Source of the DNA: Neobacillus niacini NBRC 15566 | GTDB lineage: Bacteria > Bacillota > Bacilli > Bacillales > Cytobacillaceae | DNA length: 64,000 nt | Assembly: GCF_001591505.1 (NCBI RefSeq) | Contig: NZ_BCVA01000013.1 | Span: forward strand, 1-64,000 | Direction of reading: 5' to 3' | Shown: positions 54,014-62,388 of the stretch, piece by piece | Position numbering within the stretch: position 1 is the first letter of the stretch | Layout of the letters: each line of letters starts with the position of its first letter | Made by a program: the position numbers and the translations under genes | The notes under the pieces: generated by a model | The model's input: only the letters and a program-made list of their open reading frames with translations | The model's database searches: none | Told to the model about the DNA's origin: nothing

Positions 54014-54472
54014 ATGGGACAACAAATTAAGGTGAGGGTGGAAGGAATCGGAAGTGAAATGAGAACCGATTCAGTGGCAGGTAAGCATAAAATTGCCATT
54101 GATGAACCGGTTGCAATGGGCGGGAAGGATTCTGCCATTGACCCGCTTTCAGCATTTTTAGCATCACTTATCGGTTGTGAAAACGTAATGGCACAAATCA
54201 TTGCGAAGGAAATGGACTTTGACCTTCAAGGAATCTCATTTGACGTTGAAGGGGAACTTGATAGTAGCGGTTTAATGGGTAATTTAGAAGTTAAACCATA
54301 TTTTGAAAAAGTAGTCGTAAAAGCAGTTGTTGAAACATCGGAATCACAAGAAAGAATCAATGAAATGCAAGCAGCAGTTGATTTACGCTGCCCGGTCTTT
54401 AGAACCATAAAAGACGCAGGAATTCCTATTGAAAACGAATGGGTAAAAGCACCAGTTACAGCTCAAATTTAA
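54014..54472 (+). CDS. OsmC family protein
   Basis: A 152-residue OsmC/YhfA-type protein. AMGGKDSAIDPLSAFLASLIGCENV bears one conserved Cys, and VDLRCPVFRTIKDAGI near residue 125 has the second, so a peroxiredoxin-like Cys pair could be present, unlike in the fusion protein. I prefer ATG 54014 with AGGAGG ten bases upstream over ATG 54005. Last gene of the operon. Confidence 0.82.
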   Translation: MGQQIKVRVEGIGSEMRTDSVAGKHKIAIDEPVAMGGKDSAIDPLSAFLASLIGCENVMAQIIAKEMDFDLQGISFDVEGELDSSGLMGNLEVKPYFEKVVVKAVVETSESQERINEMQAAVDLRCPVFRTIKDAGIPIENEWVKAPVTAQI

Positions 54473-54485
54473 TTATATAATTTTA

Positions 54486-54535
54486 GGGTCAGACCCCCAA
54501 TGAGTTAATGCTTTAATTCAACGGGGGACTGACCC
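54486..54535. repeat. GGGTCAGACCCC-type inverted repeat
   Basis: GGGTCAGACCCCC on the left and GGGGGACTGACCCC on the right with a TTAATGC centre, followed by T4. Close relative of 50061-50110; may also end the sulfur operon. Confidence 0.75.
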
Positions 54536-54636
54536 CTTTTTATGATTTATGAGGAAAAATGTGTTATGTTTATAGATATTAGAGTTTCGGCAAGAAGTGA
54601 TTATGTGATGAACTATAAGAGCGAGGGGCGGAAAAA

Positions 54637-55053
54637 ATGTACACGGTTCTTACATATTTTGTTACCCTTTTTGTTATTATGATATCCGTATTTGTTACCC
54701 TTTTTTTCAAGAATGAACTAGAGCGAATCTTTGGAGAAAAAAAAGATGTGTTACCTTTTCACATATGTAATGTGGTTATTACCTTAATGGTTTCTCTTGT
54801 GGCATATGCTGTAATGACTATTTATATCAGTGGGAATGAATTGGATTTGAAATTACAATTAGTCATTCACGTGCTTATTATCTTACCGATTTATACTCTA
54901 GGGCATTTTGCGTTCAAAAAATATAATTCAGTTTACCGAAAATACCTCACCACAGAGAACACTAAAGTTGTTGTACTGAATGAAAAGTACTTAAAAAAGA
55001 AAAAATGGCCTTCAAGATTTGAAAATTATAATTCCAATTCAAAGGGAAAATAA
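54637..55053 (+). CDS. Hypothetical membrane protein
   Basis: A 138-residue protein with three hydrophobic segments (about residues 3-24, 43-66 and 75-93) and a basic Lys-rich C-terminal tail. ATG follows GAGGGGCGG. Family not recognised. It stands alone between two palindromic repeats. Confidence 0.6.
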   Translation: MYTVLTYFVTLFVIMISVFVTLFFKNELERIFGEKKDVLPFHICNVVITLMVSLVAYAVMTIYISGNELDLKLQLVIHVLIILPIYTLGHFAFKKYNSVYRKYLTTENTKVVVLNEKYLKKKKWPSRFENYNSNSKGK

Positions 55054-55096
55054 AGCCCTTACGGTTGTTAATATTTTGTTAATATATGCTGAAAAT

Positions 55097-55138
55097 AAGT
55101 GCCGGGCATCCTTCGCTTTTGGAGGGTGCCTGGCACTT
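55097..55138. repeat. GTGCC-GGCAC palindromic repeat
   Basis: AAGTGCCGGGCATCC and GGGTGCCTGGCACTT form a near-perfect inverted repeat with a TTCGCTTTT centre. Shorter GGTGCCTGTC fragments occur at 3241 and 39816. Confidence 0.75.
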
Positions 55139-55303
55139 TAAACATTTCAGAACACGACCAAGACGTATATTAAAAATTTATTGCAGCTTGTCAGCATCAT
55201 ATTAGATAGTTTTTTTAAATTGAGGGAATATTACTTCATGATTGAATAACTGAAGAAATTTGGCCGGTCTATTATCGAAATAATGATAGGAGGAAGGGAG
55301 TAC

Positions 55304-56332
55304 ATGAATGAAGATAAAAAAGTACCCGAACATAATAATATCCCTCTAACAGCTTCAGAAATCGGTTTTCTTTGGGTACAATACTTAAACGACACATTAG
55401 CAACTTGTGTTATGAGTTATTTTAAAAATATTTGCGAAGATAAAGAAATCCTTCCACTTATCGAAAATTCCTTAAGCATAGCGCAAAATGACATCCATAT
55501 CATTAAGGAGATCTTTTCAAAAGAAAATCACCCTATACCAGTTGGTTTTACAGAAGAAGATGTCAATCTGAATGCACCGAAGTTGTTTTCTGACGGGTTT
55601 ATCCTCATGTATATACAAAAATTAGAGGTAATCGCAATGGCAAGTATGAGTATGGCGATTGGAGTTTCAGCACGTTCCGATGTAAGTGACTTTTTTAGAA
55701 ATTTACTCATATCTGTTTCAGAATTACACGATAAGGCAAGAAAAGTTATGCTGTCAAAGGGAGTATATATTAGACCACCACAAATACCAATGCCAGATAA
55801 GGTTGATTTTGTAGAAAAACAAGGTTTTTTAAATGACTTTTTAGGTCATAAACGACCCCTGACGGCAATTGAAATCACCCATCTTTTTATGGGTATCCAA
55901 TCAAACGCTTTAGGAAAAGCCATGATGATGGCCTTTGCACAAGTGTGTAAAAATGAGGATGTAAAACAATTCTTTTTGGAAGGGAAAGGAATTGCTAAAA
56001 AGCATATAACAAAATTTAGTTCATTATTGATTAACGAAGATATCCCTGCACCTATGGGGTGGGATGCCCTTGTTATGGAAAGTACGGTTGCACCTTTTTC
56101 AGATAAGTTGATGATGTTTCATACTACTAGTTTGATTGCTCTCGGGATAGGAAATTACGGCGCTGCCGCTGGGACTAGCCAAAGAATGGATTTAAATACT
56201 ACATATGTACGCCTTGCGGCTGAAATTGCCTCATATGCAGAAGATGGAGCAAAAATAATGATTAAACATGCGTGGCTGGAAGAACCTCCCAAATTAGTCG
56301 ACCGTCAAGCACTGGTTAAACAACAAAAGTAA
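55304..56332 (+). CDS. DUF3231 family protein (two ferritin-like halves)
   Basis: A 342-residue soluble protein of DUF3231, composed of two related alpha-helical halves (ITASEIGFLWVQYLN-like near residue 16; ITHLFMGIQSN near residue 195). Members are common in Bacillus, often near spore or stress genes, and may be ferritin-like; metal ligands are not evident enough to claim. Start 55304 follows AGGAGGAAG. Function unknown. Confidence 0.8.
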   Translation: MNEDKKVPEHNNIPLTASEIGFLWVQYLNDTLATCVMSYFKNICEDKEILPLIENSLSIAQNDIHIIKEIFSKENHPIPVGFTEEDVNLNAPKLFSDGFILMYIQKLEVIAMASMSMAIGVSARSDVSDFFRNLLISVSELHDKARKVMLSKGVYIRPPQIPMPDKVDFVEKQGFLNDFLGHKRPLTAIEITHLFMGIQSNALGKAMMMAFAQVCKNEDVKQFFLEGKGIAKKHITKFSSLLINEDIPAPMGWDALVMESTVAPFSDKLMMFHTTSLIALGIGNYGAAAGTSQRMDLNTTYVRLAAEIASYAEDGAKIMIKHAWLEEPPKLVDRQALVKQQK

Positions 56333-56354
56333 AAGAATTAACTTTTATGATTAT

Positions 56355-56386
56355 TGGCTTCCTCTTTTTTGGGGAAGTCTTTTGTT
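56355..56386 (+). terminator. Terminator of the DUF3231 gene
   Basis: GGCTTCC ... GGGGAAGTC with two T runs; stem is short and uneven. Confidence 0.55.
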
Positions 56387-56507
56387 TTTGAAGAAAGGAG
56401 ATGATCTTTTCCTAACTATTAGCCATGTATCGTTGCTCCATTGTGTATGAAGTTATTTATGTTACTATAAGGGTATATGAATTTGTTATGTTATGAGGTT
56501 GAAGATA

Positions 56508-57503
56508 ATGAGTACAATTTTAGATATTGCCAAGCTTGCGGGAGTGGCGAAAAGCACGGTTTCCCGGTATTTAAATGGCGGCTCAGTTGGGGAAGCAACA
56601 AAGAAGAAAATTGAACAGGCAATCCAGGAAACCGGGTATTCTCCGAATCCATTTGCGCAGAGTTTGAAAGCGAAGAAAACGAATATTATTGGCACGATTG
56701 TCCCAAGGCTTGATTCATATGCGTCTTCACAAACGTTAATTGGTATTGATGAACAATTAAAGAAGCTGAATTATCAAATGCTTATTTCCAATACAAGTCA
56801 AAATCTGGAGCGAGAGATCGAAAGCATTTACAGCTTCGCCAATCAAAAGATGGCGGGGATTATTTTGCTGGCTACTGAAATCACCGATCAGCATATTCAG
56901 GCGTTTGAAAGTGTTAAAATTCCTGTACTGCTAATAGGACAAGAGCATAAGAACTTTCATAGTCTGATACATGATGATTATGATGCGGGTTATGCGATGG
57001 GGCAGTATGTATTAGAAAAAGGATATCGGAAAATTGCTTATCTAGGCGTAACGGAACGGGATATTTCAGTAGGTGTGAAAAGGAAGCAGGGTTTTAAAAG
57101 AGCCATACAAGAAGTAGAGGATTGTGATGTTCGTTTTTATGAGACATTATTTAATATTCCAGCTGCACAAGCTAGTGCAAAGGAGATCATCCATGAATTT
57201 AAGCCTGCCATCTTCGTATGTGCAACTGATAATATTGCTCTTGGTGTTTTGAAGGCTTCGTATTCAGAGGGGATTACAATACCGCGGGATTTAGCCGTTA
57301 CAGGTTTTGGCGGCTATGATGTGACAGGAATTATTCATCCCGGAATAACGACAGCGAAGTTTTTTTACAAAGAAGCGGGGGAAACGGCTGCACGGCATAT
57401 TGTAGAGTTAGTCAATGAACGCACGGTGGAAAAGATTACCGTTTCGAAATTTGAAATTATTGAGCGAGAAAGCGTTGACAATCTTTTGAAACGTCCTCTA
57501 TAA
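56508..57503 (+). CDS. scrR: LacI family sucrose operon repressor ScrR
   Basis: A 331-residue LacI-type repressor. The HTH is ILDIAKLAGVAKSTVSRYLN and the effector domain follows. Sucrose-6-phosphate or fructose is the usual inducer. Start ATG 56508, after GAGGTTGAAG. Three palindromes of GAACCGGTTC around 57514-57658, two upstream of scrA, are its likely operators. It is followed by scrA, scrB and scrK, all on the same strand. Confidence 0.92.
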   Translation: MSTILDIAKLAGVAKSTVSRYLNGGSVGEATKKKIEQAIQETGYSPNPFAQSLKAKKTNIIGTIVPRLDSYASSQTLIGIDEQLKKLNYQMLISNTSQNLEREIESIYSFANQKMAGIILLATEITDQHIQAFESVKIPVLLIGQEHKNFHSLIHDDYDAGYAMGQYVLEKGYRKIAYLGVTERDISVGVKRKQGFKRAIQEVEDCDVRFYETLFNIPAAQASAKEIIHEFKPAIFVCATDNIALGVLKASYSEGITIPRDLAVTGFGGYDVTGIIHPGITTAKFFYKEAGETAARHIVELVNERTVEKITVSKFEIIERESVDNLLKRPL

Positions 57504-57513
57504 TGAAGATAAC

Positions 57514-57658
57514 GAAACCGGTTCCATTAAAGAGGACCTTTTCACTTGGTAACATTTGAATATGGTTTCTCTTTTATCAATTATTTTTTTAGTTTATTTC
57601 GGAACCGGTTCCACTTATTGAGGGATTTATTTTTTTACTCTTAAGTGGAACCGGTTCC
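57514..57658. promoter_or_regulatory. Three ScrR operators
   Basis: GAAACCGGTTCC (57514-57525), GGAACCGGTTCC (57601-57612) and TGGAACCGGTTCCC (57646-57659, core 57647-57658) share the GGAACCGGTTCC palindrome typical of sucrose repressor sites. The last two flank the scrA promoter region; the first lies just after scrR and may give autoregulation. Confidence 0.85.
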
Positions 57659-57686
57659 CAACCCAAATGAAAAGAGAGGGATTAAG

Positions 57687-59138
57687 ATGGATCACAAAAA
57701 AATTGCACGGGAAGTACTGGATGCCATTGGCGGGCAGGAAAATCTATCGGCTGCAGCGCATTGCGCCACACGTTTACGTCTTGTTTTAGAAGATGAATCA
57801 GTTGTTAATCAAGCAGCCTTGGACAATATGGATGTTGTCAAAGGGACTTTTTCAACAGGAGGTCAGTTCCAAATTATTTTAGGGTCTGGAACAGTAAACG
57901 AGGTCTATAAACACCTAGCGGAGATGTCTGGTCAAACAGAAATGTCAACGAGTGATGTAAAAGACGCAGCGACCAAGAAACTAAATCCAATTCAGCAGTT
58001 CGTTAAAATGCTGTCAGATATTTTCGTTCCCATTATTCCAGCGATTGTAGCTGGCGGTTTATTAATGGGGATAAACAATGTTTTAACAGCTCCAGATTTA
58101 TTTTTTGAGGGAAAATCCTTAGTAGATGCAAATCCAGAAATGTCAGATTTAGCGGCACTCATTAATACATTTGCAAATGCAGCCTTTGTCTTTTTACCAA
58201 TATTAATTGGTTTCTCCGCAACAAAGCGGTTTGGTGGGAATCCTTTCCTTGGAGCCACACTTGGAATGCTGATGGTTCACCCAGACCTATTAAATGGGTA
58301 CGGTTATGGTGCGGCGGTACTTAATAATGAAGTCCCCGTTTGGAATATCTTTGGCTTAGAAATTGAGAAGGTAGGCTATCAAGGTAGCGTACTTCCTGTA
58401 CTTGCGGCGTCATTTATTCTAGCAAAAATCGAAACAGCACTACGGAAGGTTGTTCCTTCTGCTTTAGACAATCTATTAACACCGTTATTCTCTATCTTTA
58501 TTACTGGGATTTTAACGTTCACTTTGGTAGGACCGCTGACTCGCTCGGCTGGTAATCTTTTAACAGATGGAATTGTTTGGTTATATGATACAACAGGTGT
58601 GATAGGAGGAATCATCTTCGGTTTGGCATATGCACCGATTGTTATTACAGGTATGCACCACAGCTTTATAGCGGTAGAAACACAATTACTTGCGGATGTC
58701 GTGAAAACGGGTGGATCATTTATCTTTGTTATCGCAGCGATGTCAAACATTGCGCAGGGAGCAGCGACACTTGCGGTACTAAAGACTACAAAAAATGGCA
58801 AGATCAAAGGAACGGCTTCAGCAGCCGGAATCTCGGCATTATTAGGAATTACAGAACCAGCAATGTTCGGGGTTAACTTGAAATTACGCTATCCATTTAT
58901 CGGTGCCATTATTGGTTCTGCCGTCGGATCAGGCTTTGTAACGATGTTCAAGGTTAAAGCCACTGCACTAGGGGCTGCTGGTATCCCAGGAATTATCTCG
59001 ATTCGCCCAGATTCCATTATTTCTTATATCATCGGTATGGCGATTGCATTTATCACAGCATTTATCGTCACGATTGTTTTAGCAAAAAGAGACGAAAAAA
59101 AAGCAGTTAAACAAACATCTGATCAAGCAGCAGCATAA
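57687..59138 (+). CDS. scrA: Sucrose-specific PTS transporter, EIIBC
   Basis: A 483-residue PTS permease. The EIIB domain (residues about 1-85) has the phosphorylated Cys in AAHCATRLRL; the EIIC domain has about ten membrane segments with the sugar-site block GMHHSFIAVE. There is no fused EIIA, so it borrows EIIA-Glc, as usual for sucrose EIIBC. It imports sucrose as sucrose-6-phosphate. ATG 57687 follows AGAGAGGGA. Confidence 0.92.
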   Translation: MDHKKIAREVLDAIGGQENLSAAAHCATRLRLVLEDESVVNQAALDNMDVVKGTFSTGGQFQIILGSGTVNEVYKHLAEMSGQTEMSTSDVKDAATKKLNPIQQFVKMLSDIFVPIIPAIVAGGLLMGINNVLTAPDLFFEGKSLVDANPEMSDLAALINTFANAAFVFLPILIGFSATKRFGGNPFLGATLGMLMVHPDLLNGYGYGAAVLNNEVPVWNIFGLEIEKVGYQGSVLPVLAASFILAKIETALRKVVPSALDNLLTPLFSIFITGILTFTLVGPLTRSAGNLLTDGIVWLYDTTGVIGGIIFGLAYAPIVITGMHHSFIAVETQLLADVVKTGGSFIFVIAAMSNIAQGAATLAVLKTTKNGKIKGTASAAGISALLGITEPAMFGVNLKLRYPFIGAIIGSAVGSGFVTMFKVKATALGAAGIPGIISIRPDSIISYIIGMAIAFITAFIVTIVLAKRDEKKAVKQTSDQAAA

Positions 59139-59152
59139 TAAAAAAGAATGAA

Positions 59153-59178
59153 AAGGAGAATCCCGTGATTCTCCTTTC
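59153..59178 (+). terminator. Hairpin between scrA and scrB
   Basis: Perfect 11-bp stem AAAGGAGAATC/GATTCTCCTTT with a 4-nt loop; the T-tail is weak, so it may shield the message rather than end it. Confidence 0.6.
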
Positions 59179-59198
59179 TGTATTAGGAGTGAATCACC

Positions 59199-60674
59199 AT
59201 GGAATGGACAAAAGAGCAGCGATACAGAAGCATGGATGACGTGAATGAAGAGGAAATTCAAGCGTTATCCAAACTAGTGAATCAATGCCCATGGCGGCAG
59301 TCTTTTCATATTCAGCCGGTGACGGGATTGTTAAACGACCCCAATGGTTTTAGTTATTTTAATGGGGAATATCATTTATTTTATCAATGGTTTCCGCTTG
59401 GGCCGGTACATGGGTTGAAGCATTGGTATCATACGAAGTCTAAGGACCTTGTTCACTGGGAGAATGTTGGATTGGGGTTTGCACCGTCAAATGAATTTGA
59501 TAGCCATGGGGCGTATTCCGGGAGTGGGATTGAGCATGAGGGGAAATTGTACTTAATGTACACGGGCAATACCCGTGATGACAATTGGAATCGTCACCCG
59601 TATCAATGTTTGGCTGAGATGAGTCCTAATGGAAGCATCATCAAAATGGGTGCTCCGGTGATTCCAGACGTTCCTAGTGGGTATACCGACCATTTTCGCG
59701 ACCCAAAGGTATGGAAACAAGGAGATTTCTTCTATGCGGTAATTGGAGCTCAAAGAGAAAATGAGACTGGCAGTGTCGTTCTATATCGCTCAAGGGATTT
59801 AACCGATTGGCAGTTTGTCGGTGAAGTAAAGACAGGGCTAGGTGAAGATTTCGGTTATATGTGGGAATGTCCCGATTACTTTGAACTAGATGGACAAGGC
59901 ATATTCCTCTTCTCTCCGCAAGGGTTAAAAGCGGAGGGCGACAGCTGCCAAAATATTTATCAATCAGGGTATGTAGTTGGAAGTCCAATAGATTTAGAGA
60001 AAATCGAATTAAAGCATGGTCCATTTCATGAGCTGGATCGCGGTTTTGATTTTTACGCCCCGCAAACAACGGTCGATCATCTTGGGCGCCGGATTTTAGT
60101 CGGCTGGATGGGATTGCCGGAAATTGACTATCCTACGGATAAACACGGTTGGGCACATTGTCTAACACTTCCTCGTGAGTTAACAGTTAAAGAAGGAAAA
60201 CTATTTCAACAGCCAGTTGATGAGCTGAAGTTGCTGCGCGGGGAAAAGGTAGAAACGAGTCAAAAGGTTGAGAATGGAACAATATGTTTGGATAACTTTG
60301 ATGGAGACGTGTATGAGCTTCTTGCTGAATTCTCTGGCAGTACCGCTGAGGAGTTTGGTTTGGAACTCCGGGTGGGTGAAAATGAGAAGACCATAGTAAA
60401 ATATGACCGTGCTGCAAAAAAGGTTGTGTTTGATCGGACTATGTCAGGCGAACCCTTTGCTGAGGAGTTTGGTACCGTTCGGAAATGCAGGTTGGAAGCT
60501 GAAAGGATTTCATTCCGTATCTTTGTTGATGTTTCCTCTATTGAAGTGTTTGTAAATGATGGCGAGGAAGTATTTACCGGAAGAATCTTCCCTGGTAAAA
60601 ATAGTAATGGAATTCGTGTGTTTGCCCGCGGCGGCCAAACGAATGTACAAATTGTTAAATGGGATATCAAGTAA
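59199..60674 (+). CDS. scrB: Sucrose-6-phosphate hydrolase (GH32)
   Basis: A 491-residue GH32 enzyme. The nucleophile Asp is in LLNDPNGF, the FRDPKVW transition-state Asp and the acid/base Glu in WECPDYF are all intact. It splits sucrose-6-phosphate to glucose-6-phosphate and fructose. No signal peptide, in keeping with a PTS-fed intracellular substrate. Start after TAGGAGTG. 27 bp precede scrK. Confidence 0.95.
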   Translation: MEWTKEQRYRSMDDVNEEEIQALSKLVNQCPWRQSFHIQPVTGLLNDPNGFSYFNGEYHLFYQWFPLGPVHGLKHWYHTKSKDLVHWENVGLGFAPSNEFDSHGAYSGSGIEHEGKLYLMYTGNTRDDNWNRHPYQCLAEMSPNGSIIKMGAPVIPDVPSGYTDHFRDPKVWKQGDFFYAVIGAQRENETGSVVLYRSRDLTDWQFVGEVKTGLGEDFGYMWECPDYFELDGQGIFLFSPQGLKAEGDSCQNIYQSGYVVGSPIDLEKIELKHGPFHELDRGFDFYAPQTTVDHLGRRILVGWMGLPEIDYPTDKHGWAHCLTLPRELTVKEGKLFQQPVDELKLLRGEKVETSQKVENGTICLDNFDGDVYELLAEFSGSTAEEFGLELRVGENEKTIVKYDRAAKKVVFDRTMSGEPFAEEFGTVRKCRLEAERISFRIFVDVSSIEVFVNDGEEVFTGRIFPGKNSNGIRVFARGGQTNVQIVKWDIK

Positions 60675-60701
60675 TCTAATAGTTGTACAAGAGGTGAAAA
60701 A

Positions 60702-61667
60702 ATGGGAAAGCTTTATTCGATTGGTGAAGTGTTAATTGATTTTATTCCTCTTCAAAAAGGGGTAGCGTTAAAGGATGTAGTCTCCTTTGAGAGAGCTCCA
60801 GGAGGGGCGCCGGCAAATGTCGCTGCTGCTGTTGCTAAATATGGGCAGAGAGCAGCAATGATTTCTAAATTAGGAAACGATGCGTTTGGGGACTTTTTAG
60901 TCGACAAGCTTATCGAATCTGGTGTTGAGACGGACAAAATATATCGGACGGGTGAGGCGAATACAGGTTTGGCGTTTGTCTCTTTAAAAGAAAACGGGGA
61001 ACGTGATTTTTCATTTTACCGTAATCCTTCCGCCGATTTACTGTTAAGCGGGGAGGAAATCGACCCAGCTTGGTTTAAGGCAGGGGATATTCTCCATTTC
61101 TGCTCGGTTGATTTAGTAGAAAGCCCGATGAAACAGGCACATAAGAAAACGATCGCTGTTGTTTCTGAGGCAGGCGGCTTAGTCAGCTTTGACCCGAACG
61201 TTCGACTTCCGCTTTGGGAAAATCCAGAAGACTGTCGTATGGCGATTCTCGAATTTTTGCCAACTGCTGATATCATCAAAGTTTCCGATGAAGAGCTTGA
61301 GTTTATTACAGAAATAAAAGATGAGTCGGAGGCGATACAATCGTTGTTCGTTGGAAACGTTAAGGCGGTTGTCTACACAAAGGGAGCTGCCGGAGCGGAT
61401 TTAATTTTAAAAAATCAAAGGTTTGAATCAGAAGGATATGCTGTTGAAGCAGTGGACACAACCGGTGCGGGTGACGCATTCATTGGCGGATTTTTATATC
61501 AATTACTGGAATTGCATGCGAATCCAGTAAACATTGAAGAAGTGCTGCGAGATCACCAGTGCGCTATCCTCCAATTTGCCAATGCCAGCGGCGCTCTTAC
61601 TGCAACAGGAAAAGGAGCTATCTCGGCATTGCCAACAAAGGGGGAAGTTGAGGAGCTTATAGGATAG
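60702..61667 (+). CDS. scrK: Fructokinase (PfkB family)
   Basis: A 321-residue PfkB-type sugar kinase. N-terminal GGAPANVAAAVAKYG and C-terminal DTTGAGDAFIGGFLY, with the catalytic Asp of GAGD, are intact. It phosphorylates the fructose left by ScrB. ATG follows AGAGGTGAA. Complete as in sucrose operons scrABK. Confidence 0.93.
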   Translation: MGKLYSIGEVLIDFIPLQKGVALKDVVSFERAPGGAPANVAAAVAKYGQRAAMISKLGNDAFGDFLVDKLIESGVETDKIYRTGEANTGLAFVSLKENGERDFSFYRNPSADLLLSGEEIDPAWFKAGDILHFCSVDLVESPMKQAHKKTIAVVSEAGGLVSFDPNVRLPLWENPEDCRMAILEFLPTADIIKVSDEELEFITEIKDESEAIQSLFVGNVKAVVYTKGAAGADLILKNQRFESEGYAVEAVDTTGAGDAFIGGFLYQLLELHANPVNIEEVLRDHQCAILQFANASGALTATGKGAISALPTKGEVEELIG

Positions 61668-61731
61668 GAGCATGACTGCATTTACCTTGGGTTATCAAAA
61701 ATGTTTGCGAAAAGTCTACTATAAAAATTCA

Positions 61732-61776
61732 AAAAAATGCCTGACTAACACCTATTGTTATTCAGGCATTTTTTTT
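61732..61776 (+). terminator. Terminator of the scr operon
   Basis: AAAAAATGCCTGA pairs with TTCAGGCATTTTTTT around a 16-nt loop with an inner TAACA/TGTTA, ending in T8. Confidence 0.88.
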
Positions 61777-61931
61777 ATGAAAAATTCCGATTGGCTCCTA
61801 AAAGACCCATCCCAGTGATTCTGATTTGCTAGCTGGTAAATTTTTATTCTTCTCCCAATATCACAGTTGTTCTTCGACAATTAATTTTATAAGAAAATAG
61901 GTAAAAATTTGGTTTAAAAGGATTTACTGCA

Positions 61932-62227
61932 CTTCTAATCAAACGTTTAGTTGGTTTAACAACGTGTCTGTAATTGTAAGTATTTGTATACTTCTAGTTT
62001 CTATTGTCAGTTTCTCAGATATTCCATAACAACGAAAACTAATATACGACAATTTTTTCTCTCGAAAGTAGCCTGAATTCCGTTTGTTATAAGGGTTTAG
62101 GTGGTATTCAATTAAATGATTAATTAGTTGAATCTGTTTTAATTAAACGTTTGATTAAAAAAGCTATATATGCCGCCAATCCTATGTTTAATCCTCTAGG
62201 GTAATAAAGAATATTGTCGAGATGGCC
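61932..62227. repeat. AAACGTTT-type dyads and dispersed repeat copy 2 upstream of glpD
   Basis: Dyads at about 61936-61955 (CTAATCAAACGTTTAGTTGG), 62111-62130 (TTAAATGATTAATTAG-type) and 62139-62157 (TAATTAAACGTTTGATTA). 62095-62227 is homologous over about 130 bp to 17861-17995. Apart from this, 61777-62388 holds no gene. Confidence 0.6.
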
Positions 62228-62269
62228 ACCCTTTGTTTTCTAAAACTGAAAGGAGGCCATATATTTTTG
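62222..62269 (+). terminator. glpD leader terminator (GlpP-type)
   Basis: ATGGCC-CCCTTT pairs with AAAGG-GGCCAT, followed by ATATTTTTG, about 120 bp before glpD. B. subtilis glpD has a leader terminator overcome by GlpP with glycerol-3-phosphate; the layout is the same. Confidence 0.7.
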
Positions 62270-62388
62270 TTCTGTCATTTTTCAACTACTGATCTTTGAT
62301 AAACTGAATTTATGGATTCTCTTTTTGTATTTAGCAAGGAACGAACTTTCCGTTAACTCAGTATAAATAAGGAATAGGAGTGAGATGG

